From NCBI GenBank assembly GCA_963920575.1, contig OY986966.1:15557888-15621887 (forward strand): DNA of 64,000 nucleotides. Reading direction: 5' to 3'. Made by a program: the position numbers and the translations under genes. The notes beneath the pieces were generated by a model, which did not search any database, was not told where the DNA came from, and saw only the letters and a list, made by a program, of their open reading frames with translations. Source of the stretch: Narthecium ossifragum (taxonomy: Eukaryota; Streptophyta; Magnoliopsida; Dioscoreales; Nartheciaceae). Within the stretch, counting starts at the first letter, position 1; each line of letters opens with the position of its first letter. This document shows, one piece after another, positions 23,349 to 34,887 of this stretch.

Positions 23349-24282
23349 CGAAAGACGTAGAATTGCACGCTTTCTGGGAGGCGACCTAGTTTTCATGATT
23401 TTTCCTTAGCTTTTTATAAATTTTCCCTGATTTTTAGAATTTTTCCATATTTTCCTAGAATTGTTTTCCCACCTTCTTCCTATTTTTCCTTATTTTCCGT
23501 CAAATTTTCTCTCTCCTCCCGCACTGTTTCTCGATTGTGGCTCATCGTCCCGGCTCATCGGCTCATCCCCGAGCCGACGACCACCGCCATCCGCCGACCT
23601 TTGGCCGCTCCTATCCTCCCAGACACCCACCTAAACTTTCGCCGGCTACCCCTTCCCAGAGCCTCCGATGTATACTTCCTTCCAGGCCTTCTCTCTTCAC
23701 CACCACACTTCCATCTTTCACCAAATTAATCACCGACTTCATCCCCATCCTCCTCGAACATCAATCGGTCCTTCTTCGTGGCCACCGGTGACTAACTCCC
23801 AAACCCTTCTCCGATGAAGCATCAGCGTTCTCGACATCCTTGACCTTCCCCAGCCCTGTAAGCTTTCCAGAACCTTCCCCTGGCTACCATGATTGTTTCA
23901 CCACTATCAAAAAGCCCACTTGTTGCCTGGATGATCGGAACCCAACTCCGGTGAACTCCACATCGCCGACCACCACCGTTCTACCAGTTGCAGACCTCAA
24001 TCCTTTAATCAAACACCATAGACGGACTCCCTGACCTTCAGCAATTCTTCTTGTACCCTTCCCGTCCTCCGGCGATGAAGCTTCACCATCGATCCATCAC
24101 CGACGAGTTTTTAGCCGTCCGATTGCTCCCAGATCACGATCTAGGTGCACCAAAGTTCTGATTTTGAATCCGATGGTTTAGATTTTCAATCAGGACCACA
24201 TTCACGTATGCCAGACTATCCAGATCTCATCTACTACGTCCAAGCTTGTTGTTTGCTATTTTCATTGAGTCTTAGGATTAGT
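23349..24282 (+). mobile_element. Downstream part of the non-autonomous element
   Basis: Near 23372-23388 is TTCTGGGAGGCGACCTA, a degraded form of the hairpin motif TTGGGAGGCAACCCAAG that follows pol in Athila elements. A GC-rich stretch of unknown origin follows (about 23515-24130) with several short open frames but no recognisable protein. Confidence 0.45.
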
Positions 24283-24890
24283 TGCGAGGACCCATTCCTC
24301 TGACCTAGCTCGACCGTGTGGGTCGAGTGTCATTTTCTATTGATTTGGTTTCGCGTCGGGTGCGATCAGGTTGATCATATTGCTTTTGTGACCCCAGGGG
24401 CAATTTGTTTTGGTAAATTGCGCCTGGTAGTAGATTTCACACCCGCGTAACGCATACATGGCCTTGGATTGATGTATGTGATTGATTAGGACCTTAAGGG
24501 TGCCTCCGATCGGAAGATCGGAGCTCGATTGGGAAAGATCGAATCGGACGGCCGAGATCAGATCCTGATCTCTATAAATACCTGACTTCTCTCTCTCTTT
24601 CCTTTCTTTTCCTTCCTCTGCTGTTGTTGTCTCCCTCTCTCTCTCTCTCCTATCGACTGAGCTAGGGCTTGGAGGCGCAATCTTCGATGAGCGGATCTTG
24701 GCGATCGAGCTTGGGGAACACGTGGAGGACCTTCCCTACTTGATCAAGTAGGTGTTTCTACCCCGACCGTATGATTGGGTTCTCCTAGGATAGGTTTATT
24801 GTGTAGCTTAATGCATTGTTGTTACAGCTTGCTTGGAGTATTCCTACTATTTGGTTTTCGTATTTTATCGGACGATTCTCGTATTACGTC
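24283..24890 (+). mobile_element. Tekay-like LTR, 5' fragment
   Basis: It starts TGCGAGGACCCATTCC and continues with the same order of blocks as the LTRs at 43776 and 59456: a GGTAAATTGC block, TTTCACACCCGCG, a TATA-like CTATAAATACC at about 24572 and a CT-rich tract at 24585-24652. It ends abruptly near 24890 at Athila-like internal sequence. The matching 3' part is probably 28639-29982. Confidence 0.75.
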
Positions 24891-27127
24891 GCGAGGTATA
24901 TTTCATGTGACTATTTCATCTTCATTAGTGGTTAAAAAGGAGATGACCTTAATAGATATTTTCATATCTCGACGGATTTATTTTCGATCATGTAATTTTG
25001 ACATCCTTGACAATGTGAACGACGGCATTATCAATAGGTCAATGGATGATTCAATTATAGTTAAGCATAATGTTGACTCCTTTCTTCCTGATCACCATGA
25101 TGACATGTATTTTTGTTTGAGAGATCTAGCTATCTTGTTTACTGGTGTTAGTATGGAAAAGCTAACTCTCATTTTTTAAAAATACCACTTGGATTCTTAT
25201 GCTAAATTAACCTTGGTGGCACTACTGAGGTTAAATATTCAGAATTTGGCACCCAGTAATTTTGCATCCCATCGTGCTATAGAACGTCCACCGAGGGCAC
25301 GATTTAAAAATCTCTATATTATATAGAGTGGTTTAGTTTGCTTTATTTGCTTTATTATGTGCTTGAGTGTGCTTGAATTATTTTTAGGTTATGTGCTTGC
25401 ATGTTTGCTTTTGTTTTTGCTTTGCTTTGCTTTTGTTTTTAGGTGACCGAGCATCCCCTATCATACCTGAAGAATTCACTCAGCCACGGTTGTTATGGAA
25501 ATTCGGCCACCCTGAGGAGCCTTGGGCAAGATTTCAGCTATTCTGTCAGTTGAAATTAAAAGTTTGGCAACTCCGACACTATTCAAAAAGAAGGAAGCAT
25601 GAAGTTGAGCCAATGACAATAAACAAAAGCGCTGCTTGGGAGGCAACCCAAGGGGAATTCGTTCCTTTCTTTTTATTTTCGCATTTCCATTTTAGTTATT
25701 TTTGTCTTTCTTTGCATTCCACCTTACATCGGGGACATGTCTATTTCAAGTGTGGGGGAGGAGATCTAGGTTGCATTTGCCATGAGCGAGGACTAGTTAA
25801 GCTTGACATATTCATAACATGATTGAATGAGTAATTTTGCGTCTTGGAATTAATTAGTTGAATTATTTTTCTTGAGATGGTAGTGACTAAATGAGTAGAC
25901 AAAAACTGTGAGATTTTGAGCCTTTAGACTGACACAATCATATATATCAGTCTCACTATTTTCTTTCATGAGAGATATTCTTCCATGGATTTGTTTCTCT
26001 AGAACTTGCTTTGATTCTATTCAAGATCACATTGACACATGCAGACATGAACATGATTAAGGCCCTCTTTGTTATAAGCTACATAAGCCAAATAGCCTAC
26101 CTTGCAATAAAATTTTCCTTTTGCTAAACCCCTTTGAGTTTTATTGACTTCATTGTTAACCCACATTATAAGCTTTAAACCTGAAAAGAATATTTCCGTT
26201 ACCCAAGCCATAGGACTAGTGGAGCATTGATCATCATTATGATATGTATGGGTGTGCAAGTTTCAAGTGTGGGGGTGTTTAGATTTGTGGTATGGCTGTG
26301 ATTGAAAAATTGGAACATGGATCATGTTTTCATTCGCATTTTATGAGTTCTACTGTCTCTAAAAAAAAGAAGAAAGAAAAAAAAAGAAAAGGATAAAATC
26401 AGAAAAAGAAAAGAAAGAAAAAAGAAAGTGAAGGAGAAAACTGTTTTTCATGTTACAAAATGTGTTTATGAATCCTCCTAATACTCCAAGAAAGGGGTAT
26501 GTTTATATATGATCTCTACAAAGGTGGAAGTTTTTGCAAAAGATTGTTCACTATTTCAGTTAAAAAGTATTCCTTTGAACAATCTCTTTGCCAAGGTCGT
26601 AATGTTATATGGTTTGAGTATGTTAAAGCCAAATTGAAGAAGTTGCTGAACGGAGTGATTGGTTGTACATGTCTTATTGATGCATTTTTTGCTCCATTAG
26701 TTCCATTGGTTTTTGAGCTACATTCCCAAATATTTCCCACCTTAATCCTGGACCCCATTACAACCTTTTGAAGTCCTTATGATTTGTATTATGCATGTGA
26801 TTATAGTGGTGGAGAATGAGAAGATATGCAAGCTTATGGTAGATCATTTTCATTGGAATGAATTTGAGTGAAATACATACCCTTCAAACACATGAGAGTC
26901 GAGTGTTTATTTTCGTGAGGGTCTACTTATTTAGTATGCTCCATATTCAAGTGCAACTGCTTACTGATTGATTTTTAAGTTGTCTAAAAATGTTTGTTCA
27001 TGACATATTATGAGTTTTGTGAAGAGCTTGATTGCTTTTTTGTTGATGGTGTTGCAACCTTGATTTTGAGTGCAGTGAAAATTTTAGTTTTGCCCGAGGA
27101 CGAGCAAAAGCTAAGTGTGGGGGAATT
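24890..27127 (+). mobile_element. Internal 3' region of a second non-autonomous Athila-like element
   Basis: It contains an incomplete acidic frame (to 25179), the hairpin motif CTTGGGAGGCAACCCAAG at 25635-25652, a purine-rich block at 26360-26440, and CGAGGACGAGCAAAAGCTAAGTG leading into the polypurine tract at the LTR edge. No gag, protease, RT or integrase is present, so it depends on an autonomous relative. The upstream part and 5' LTR are missing. Confidence 0.65.
27111..27127 (+). other. Polypurine tract
   Basis: TAAGTGTGGGGGAATT lies directly before the LTR start TGATGATG, the position of the plus-strand priming site. The preceding GAGGACGAGCAA is typical of Athila-group 3' ends. Confidence 0.75.
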
Positions 27128-28638
27128 TGATGATGATGCATAATGTTATATTTTTATCCCTTAATACTTAGTCTCCTGTGATTATTTGGTACCTAAATAC
27201 ACTCATTATTCTTATATTTTGATTTAGAATGCAATTGAAGTCCTTAAGTTCGAAAAGAAGCTGAAAAGAGTATATAGATCAACTTTAAAGATTAAACTGG
27301 ACCTGCTCATGAAGAACCAGATGTACCATATATGGTTGGAAAGCTCTTGAAGTCTAGTTTCTGGAGAATTTTACGGTTTGTGATTCCGAGTTTCCTAGAG
27401 AGAATTACGGTAATTTTAGTACCGATGGCGCAGTCTAGATGGTAGAACAGTAAATACTCTGAAAAGTCCGATCGATCCTTCCATAGGAATAGGATCGATC
27501 CGTCTATCCAGAAACCTGACAGAATGCATACTTTTCAGCTGTACACAGTACGATCGATCCTACTATCCATCCTACTTATAAGATCGATCCGACACCCCTG
27601 GTAAGATCGATCCGACTCGGGCGTAGCCAGAAATTGAAGATTCCGATGCAAAGGATCGATCCGACACCCATAGAGGGATCGATCCGACTTCCCCAGTGAA
27701 GAAATTCAATGGTTCAGATCAAATCTGAGGATGGGAAACTTATGGGCTATAAATAGGGTTCTTTTTAGGGATTAAGGGGGGCGAATTCTAGAGGTTTTTG
27801 GCTGCTCCTTTCTATTTCTTTGATATTTCTAGGGTTCTTCTTTCTTCTTTAAAGGATTGTTCATGATGGCATTTCGTGGCTAAACCTTAATTCTTGGTCG
27901 AGGAGACTGAAACCTCGGAATCAATGAAACTGTGACATCTAATCTACTTTTATTGTTTAGTTTATACTTGAGTATTGAATGTTCTTCTGAGATTAAATAT
28001 TCATGATTGTCTTGTCTAATTGCTAGGAGGCCTACTAGTTTATTATTCATTACGATCTAATGCTAGGTTGGATATCAAATCCGTAATTGTTTGATCCCTC
28101 TAATCTGCGAAGCAACTGAGATCTATTGATTTACTACATTTCAGAGATTAATAGATCTTAGGAAGAATATTCGACTAGATTAAATGCAACCACTTGTGCT
28201 TGTGTTGTTTAGCTTCATCGATCTCCCTATTCTTAAGGCTGCTACTAGATTAAATCTACAGCGCGTGTCTTAGGTTGTTTAGTAGTTAGGGTTGATTCGA
28301 TCACTTGTTTCTAATTAACTATGATCGAGGAGAGATTCGAGTTTAATTCGGACGGTGAATATTCATGGTATGAATTGATTGATACTTGCATCAATGATCA
28401 GTTGTTGGATTTAGATGGTGGATGTTGACTCAGACCAAGGTTTGTTCTCTTGATTTAATTCAATTCTTCGCTTTAGATTATTTCTTTACTATTTTCCTCA
28501 CGTTTAAAACCCCCCATCTTTGTTCACTAAGCACAAAACTAGGCTAAACACTCTTCGTGGGATCGACTCGTACTCGTACTACTACATTTATCTTAAGGAG
28601 TATTAGTTTTAGTTTTGAGTGGCTGCGACAGCACATCA
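27128..28638 (+). mobile_element. 3' LTR of the non-autonomous Athila-like element
   Basis: Begins TGATGATGATGC, ends GACAGCACATCA (TGATG/CATCA ends), 1511 bp. The part around 27420-27700 is homologous to the solo LTR at 54931-56740, including GCGCAGTCTAGATGGTA and an array of at least seven GATCGATCC units. A TATAAATAGGG box is at about 27740-27750. It is followed immediately by Tekay-like LTR sequence. Confidence 0.8.
27465..27695. repeat. GATCGATCC palindrome array in Athila-like LTR
   Basis: At least seven occurrences of GATCGATCC(G/T) in 230 bp. Each contains the self-complementary GATCGATC. They lie just upstream of the putative TATA box of the LTR. Confidence 0.85.
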
Positions 28639-29982
28639 GTCGACCGTCGGATCGACCGTGGCATCGACCGTGGCCTCACGGTCGATCGTCGGATCGACCG
28701 TCGCATCGACCGTGAGCTCTAAGTAGTGGTTTCTGGTTTCCTTTGATTGGTTTTCATTCATGATAGATACCAAATCATGTTAGGAAACATATACGTTGTT
28801 TTCACGGGGTATTAATGGATTTCTATCAAGATTGGGTATTGAATCGGAAGTTTAACCTCTTTGCCGAATTTACGGTTTTTACTCGCATTTAAATACTTGG
28901 TTGGTTAGTAGTTTAAATGCTTATTACTTCCCTAACCGTTAGCTAACTATGAGTGTTAGCTAACGAGGTATTGTGGAACCCTAGCCCGTTGCCGGCGAGT
29001 GCCGAGGGCTATTGTATATCTGTTGAACCTATAATTGATGTTGTGGCATATAGAGACATCTAGGATAGATGTTTGCATAGGCTCATGCACTGTGTACATT
29101 AGAGGCATATTAGGTTAGGCGGGCGATGGGTTGATCGCCGATCCGAGGCTCTCGGGTAGCTCGGATCTAGCCTTAGGACCGCGGCTGGGTAGTAAGGATT
29201 AGGCCGTGATTGTATACATTGGAATCTCATGTTATTGAGGATGTGCTATAGTTGGCTAAGATCTTTGCTTTGAGGTTTAGAGGTCGTGGTGTCTTCCCAA
29301 GGCCGAGTACTAAGGATGGTTGTCGATGTCTATGACATGGTCCTCAGGCAGTGGTTTCCTGCTGAGTAACGGCAATCCTACTAGTTCTGCTTCTTGTTCC
29401 TCCCAGCGTGTTGGCTGACGTTCCCAGCGTGGTCGGTCGAGAAAAGTAAGATCCCTTGAAGAGTCGATAGGGGTCGTGGGACCCCGTGGCATTCCTTAGG
29501 CTTGAGCGGAGAGACATTACTGTTGTTGTTTTCCTCCTTTCAATGTGCCGTAGAGTAGAACTCTACTGAGCTTATCGCTCACTCCTACCCGGGCTGCGTT
29601 TGCAGGTGCAGGCGCCAGTTCTTCCTCAGTAGAGCCGGTGGGATCAGCTTTTGACTGCGCGACTACTTCCAGAGGCGTTTGAGGTTGCTGCAGGATGATT
29701 GTTGTACTTTTGGTAGTTTTGTGTATTATAAACATCTTTAGATGATTTTTGGATTATATCTATTATATCTTCCCTTGGAGGAGTTTGATAAAAAATTGTA
29801 TCAGATGTTTAAACAGTACAACTTGATGTATTTATGAATTGAATTACTGCTTTATCTCTGGAAGTTAAATTGTTTAAGATTAACTCTTCTTTTCCGCAAA
29901 TGTATCGCGCCAATTGGATGTGAATAGTGATAGGAACCCTCACGCCCCGTCCTGGATGGGTTTTCTGGGTCGGGGTATGACA
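28639..29982 (+). mobile_element. Tekay-like LTR, 3' part
   Basis: Starts with GTCGACCGTCGGATCGACCG repeats and ends GGGTTTTCTGGGTCGGGGTATGACA. It includes the CCGATCCGAGGCTCTCGGGT and CCCGGGCTGCGTTTGCAGGT blocks shared with the LTR ends at 46513 and 61714. With 24283-24890 it would make one LTR split by Athila-like DNA. Confidence 0.75.
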
Positions 29983-30322
29983 CGGTCGACCGTCGGATCG
30001 ACCGTCAAGCGTTGATACGCTTCTTCCTCGCCTCTCAGTCGACCGTCGCATCTACCGTGATGCTCTGTCTCGTTTTGGGTCTTCTAGGGTCAATGTTCCG
30101 ATCGACCGCGGGTCCTTCCCCTTTTCCCACTTCACCTCACGGTCGACCGTCAGATCGACCGTCGCATCGACCGTGAGGCTCGGTTTCCTTTTTGGCTTCC
30201 CAGGGTCGATGTCCCGATCGACTGCGACCCTTGTGATCTTCCCATTTTTTGGTCTCACGGTCGACCATCGGATCGACTGTCACATCGATCGCGGCTGACG
30301 GTTGACCGTCGCATCGACCGTG
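29983..30322. repeat. GTCGACCGTCGGATCGACC palindrome array
   Basis: Multiple near-copies with cores GGTCGACC and CGATCGACCG, including CACGGTCGACCGTCAGATCG and CGACCGTCGCATCGACCGTG. The same unit starts the LTR part at 28639. Confidence 0.8.
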
Positions 30323-30983
30323 AGTCCTTGAATAGTGTTTCCTGGCTTTCTCTGTTGGGTTCTTCATTCATGATAGATGTCTAATCATGTTAGGAAGCAT
30401 GCACGTTATTATCACGGGATTTTCGATGAATTTTGATTGGGATTGAGAATTGAATCGTGCGTTTACCTTTTTTTGACGAAATTGTGGATTGACTCGCATT
30501 TAAATACTTAGTTTGATGGTAACTTTAAATGCTTATTGTTTTCCTAGTCGTTAGCTAGCTATGAGTGCTAGCTAGCGTGGTATCGTGGAACCTTAGCCCG
30601 TTGTCGGCGAGTGTCGAAGGCTATTGTATAATTGTTGAACTTATTATTGATGTTGTAGCATGTAGAGACATCTAGGTTTGATGTTTGCATAGGTTCATGC
30701 ATTGTATGCATTAGAGGCATGTCAGGTTAGGCGGGGCGATGGGTTGATCGTCGATCCGAGGCTCTCGGGTAGCTCGGATCTAGCCTTAGGACCGCGACTG
30801 GGTAATAAGGTTTAGGATGTGATTGCACCATTGGAATCTCATGTTATCGAGGATATGATGTAGTTGGCTATGATCATATTTACTTGAGATTTAGAGGTCG
30901 TGTTGTCTTCCCAATGCCAAGTGCTAAGGATGGTTGTCGATATCCCTGACATGGTCCCCAGGCAGTGGCTTCCTGCTGGGTAA
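29983..30983 (+). mobile_element. Second Tekay-like LTR fragment
   Basis: Repeats the sequence that starts at 28639: a longer array of GGTCGACCGTCGGATCGACC-type palindromes (29983-30322), then the same downstream blocks to about GGCTTCCTGCTGGGTAA. It is cut at 30984 by the Athila LTR. Its intact relative continues past the equivalent point (29364: GCTGAGTAACGGCAATCC). Confidence 0.75.
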
Positions 30984-32537
30984 GGATGTTCCCTAGATTC
31001 TACCACAAGTGCATGGGTCGTGACAAGTAGAATAGGGTAAAAAGAGTATCGTTTCCACAAGGAGGATGATTCAAGTACCAATGTATCCAATTTCTTATAT
31101 TATCTAAGCAATTCAAACGAGATATAACACTGACAAATCTGAACTGAAAGCAAATAAATATTAAATAGAAGAGTATGAAAGGTTTCTAGGATTTGGATTT
31201 CATCGATTGAATCTCTTCAATGAATTTTAATCTGGTTGCTGAAAATAGAACTTTGTTAATTATCATGACTGAATTCCCTTTTTTTATGTGAAATCCTCTT
31301 TCAAGGTATAACTCAAATACCTAAATTAATTCTATGTCTACTTTCGTGATCACAGGAATTAATTTAGATTCATTGGGCTCTTAGGAATCCTTGAACAAAA
31401 ATCACCTTGTCATATGTTTATTTCTAACATATACTACCAAGGTTTGATGAAACCACGAACTAATGTTAAACTTCAACTTTCGTTACTTCGTTCAACATCT
31501 GAAACATACAAGTCATGGCCAGTAACTTGCAAGAAAAAAAAACGATTTCATCAAATTGCAACTAACAAGAATATTCTAAACAACCCAACTCAATTCAGAT
31601 CAGAAACTCAATGACTTCATCCAAACCCTAGAATAAGAAAACTAGGTATTCATGGTTGATAGAAAGAAAACCAATGTTTCATAAATACACATCGTCAATC
31701 AGAACTAGGATGAAGAGAATAGAATGAAAACTCTGATCCTCTTCTTCTGGTCGTCCTCCTCTTTCTCTGCTCGTCCTGCTCCTTTTTCTGCTCCTTTCTC
31801 TCTGCTCGTCCTGCTTCTTTTTCTGCTCCTTTCTTCTCTGCTTCTCTGCTTCTCTCCTTCTCTGCTTCTCTGCTTCCTTGCTTTCTGGCCGTTCTCTGCT
31901 CCCCCTTCTATTATTCCTCCCAGCCATCTTTCCTAAAGTGTCCGCCCTTTCTTCCATTAACCACATGCCAATCCCACTAATCAAGGAAAGATCAAATAAA
32001 CTCCTAATATAACTAGGAAATGTGGTGTTCATAGCTGGGATCTTCATGAATCAAATCTGGACTTCACAAAATGAATCTCGTCCAACCCAAGTGCAGGTGC
32101 AGCAATTCCGAGTCTGATGGCTTCATCAATTTTTCTGTCTTTATTCAGCCTGAATCAGCAAAACCTCCAAACATCAAAGTTGTAGCGCTCTTCCTTAGCT
32201 TTCCAACGCATCCTGGATCATCCCAATCAGAGTTTGTATGAAGAAGTTATGTTCAAATTACTAACTGCTGTGCAGAATGTCCAGAATTGCTCAATTAGCT
32301 TCGTTTTGCACTTTAGGTCTTCAATTGCATCCAGGCCTAGCCCGAATTCTGCTTCTTCTCATCAGCCAAAGTTCAAATGATTCAATATCTAAATACCTGC
32401 AATTATCCAAAAATTCCCAAGAATTAAGTAAATGCAGAAGTCACCTAAAATTCTTGATAAAAGAGCAAGGAATGATGTAAAACACTTGAATCTGACAATC
32501 AATCTTAAGAAGATGTGTGGAAATAATTCCCACATCA
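30984..32537 (-). repeat. 3' LTR of the Athila element
   Basis: 1554 bp. The left end is mutated (GGATGTTCCC for TGATGTTCCC); the right end is CCCACATCA. Homologous to 41043-42578 and 18854-20537. The 66-67 aa open frames that recur in all three LTRs are not supported as genes. Confidence 0.95.
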
Positions 32538-32553
32538 AATACCCCGAAACTTG
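32538..32553 (-). other. Polypurine tract of the Athila element
   Basis: On the minus strand AAGTTTCGGGGTATT runs into the LTR start TGATG, preceded by GAGGACAAGCAAACATTC. This is the same layout as the tract at 27111-27127. Confidence 0.7.
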
Positions 32554-34210
32554 AATGTTTGCTTGTCCTCAATCAAGAAGTAAAAGGAACGGAAACAAAA
32601 TGAACAGATTAGATTGATTTGTCACACTAATTGCCTCAAGATTGTCAATAGGGAAAAATCTAAACATGATACAAGTTTTGAGATTATTTCAAGAACATGC
32701 TTAGATTCACAAGAAATCCTTTGAGTGTGTGTGTGTGAATACCAATCTCAACTTGCTACTCTATCAACTCGGATCAATTTATGCAAACTTGATTGCAGTA
32801 TGTCTGATCTCTATGAGAATGAGTTTCTCAAACTTCATATGCCTATTTTTCAAATCAGCTCTCCACTAACGTAGTACAAGCACACCACCAAAGATCAAAA
32901 GGACTTCACAAGGGCTTGTAATGGTCAGCTGAGGGTGTTTGCTAACACAATGGATATGGAATTCAAAGCAAGAAAATTTAACACAAGTTTCACCAATGAA
33001 AGGAAGAGAACGAAAAATTTACATTTACTTTCAAGAGCAACTTATGTGGTATGACTGTGCAATGCCTTGATCCATTAAACTTTCTACAGGACCCATGTAG
33101 CGAGTATCAAATCAGTGGCTCCCAAGCCAGATGACTTTAGGGCACTAGGTATAAAATACCCCTCGGACCTTCTACTCGAGCCCTATAGGCTTCGAGTCTT
33201 AGCTAGTCACACACAAAATACCTTGATCCATTAAGCTTTCTACAGGACCCATGTAGCGAGTATCAAATCAGTGGCTCCCAAGCCAGATGACTTTAGGGCA
33301 CTAGGTATAAAATACCCCTCGGACCTTCTACTCGAGTCCTATAGGCTTTGAATCTTAGCTAGTCACACACTCTTTTTTTTTCATTTTTTTTTCATTTATA
33401 AATTATAAAATTGCAAAGCTTGCAATCGCTCTTCTTCCTTTTACAAACTATTCCCTTCTCCAATGGCTCGGCAAATGCAAATTTTCTTGAAGAGAGGTAA
33501 GATAAGTGTTCATGGGTTGTAGGTTAATGCAAGAAAAATGGCTAACGTTAAAGCTCAAAAGGGTGACTAGAGATAGATATAACAAAGGTAGGCTTGGAAA
33601 GCTCAAACTTTTCAAAGATGGCCTAAATCATTTCTCTAATGGTGTGCTGCCTAGAATTTCGCCTCGAGAGATTATCAAATAGGTTCTAGAGTTCAGTGAG
33701 ATCTTGAAAAACTATCTCATTCACATAAATATACTCTAAGCTAAAAAAGTAACTTATTGATCACGGTATTGTGCACAGAATTGTTCAAAGGAATTCAAAT
33801 AAACCAAGCAAGCACAAGAATTAAGCACAAACCAAGACCAGAATAGCATTTTCCACAAATTGCAATAAGGTAATATCATAGGCTTGTGATCATCCACACA
33901 GCAGAAAAGAAAAGAAAAGAAAAATTCAGCATCAAAACCAACACCACTATCATAACCAAACCAGCAAAAGTCACTCCCCCAAACTTATTTTTCACATTGT
34001 CCTCAATGTAAAAGGAAAGAAAAATGGAAGACTAATACTCCCCTTGTAAGAAAGTTGAACGAGTGCCGAGTTGATCATCATTGAACGAGCATTTTGATAA
34101 CAACAAATTCTTCCTTCTTCTAAACCTGTACCACAGAAGCAAAATGAGTGGGTCAGAGCATCATTATTGAAAACTAAAACAACTAAAACAAGAAAAATAA
34201 ATTTAAACAG
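32554..34210 (-). mobile_element. Non-coding 3' internal region of the Athila element
   Basis: No coding frame of note lies between pol and the polypurine tract, where some Athila elements carry an env-like gene. It includes a 156-bp tandem duplication (33065-33220 and 33221-33376). Confidence 0.65.
33065..33376 (+). repeat. 156-bp tandem duplication, two copies
   Basis: The unit beginning CCTTGATCCATTAA at 33065 is repeated from 33221 with few differences (for example TTAAAC against TTAAGC, TCGAGCCC against TCGAGTCC), ending in TTAGCTAGTCACACAC both times. Confidence 0.95.
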
Positions 34211-34216
34211 ATGTAG

Positions 34217-34234
34217 CTTGGGTTGCCTCCCATG
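34217..34234 (-). other. Conserved hairpin motif after pol
   Basis: On the minus strand ATGGGAGGCAACCCAAG lies about 40 bp after the end of the gag-pol frame. The same motif is at 25635-25652 and, degraded, at 23372-23388. The full form CTTGGG-AGGCAA-CCCAAG is a 6-bp stem with a 6-nt loop. Confidence 0.7.
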
Positions 34235-34612
34235 AAGCGCTTGTTTAATGTCATTAGCTTGACAACCACATCATCAACCATAGGTAGGATTCTCCAAGGG
34301 GTAAGTAACTCCTTTAGGAACTGCATTGGTACCAAAATAAGCCTTCAACCGCTGCCCATTAACCTTGAATGTCCCAGTAGATTCACTCTGCACCTCAATA
34401 GCACCATAAGGATATACTTTTGTTACCGTGAATGGACCGGACCACCTAGATCGAAGCTTGCCCGGGAATAGCTTAAGTCTTGAGTTGAACAATAACACTT
34501 GTTGTCCAATTTCAAAGCTTTTAAACTGAATGTGCTTATCATGCCAATGCTTGGTCTTTTCCTTATAAATCCTAGCATTTTCATAGGAATCCAACCTGAA
34601 TTCCTCCAACTC

Positions 34613-34887
34613 ACTCAACTGTAAAAACCTTTTTTCTCCTGCAGCTTGCAAGTCCATGTTTAGCTCCTTAACTGCCCAATAGGCCCTATGCTCCAATTCA
34701 ACTGGTAAGTGACAAGACTTTCCAAAGACAAGTTTGTAAGGAGACATACCCAAGGGTGTCTTGAAAGCTGTCCTATATGCCCAAAGAGCATCATCCAACT
34801 TGTTTGCCCAATCCTTCCTTGAACTGCTCACTGTTTTCTCTAAAATTTGCTTCAGTTCCCTATTAGCAAGTTCCACTTGCCCATTTG
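34613..34887 (-). repeat. 275-bp integrase duplication, left copy
   Basis: Nearly identical to 35949-36223, with at least three substitutions (for example CTGCAG against CTCCAG, AACTGCTC against AACTACTC, CAGTTCCC against CAGCTCCC). It is in direct orientation on the other side of the Copia-like LTR. Confidence 0.95.

Noticed and set aside
27465..27695. Regular short repeats that could suggest a CRISPR array
   Set aside because: Spacers are irregular, repeats are short palindromes, and the sequence is an LTR in a eukaryotic genome.
32554..34210. Search for an env-like gene downstream of Athila pol
   Set aside because: No open frame of useful length or membrane-type sequence found.
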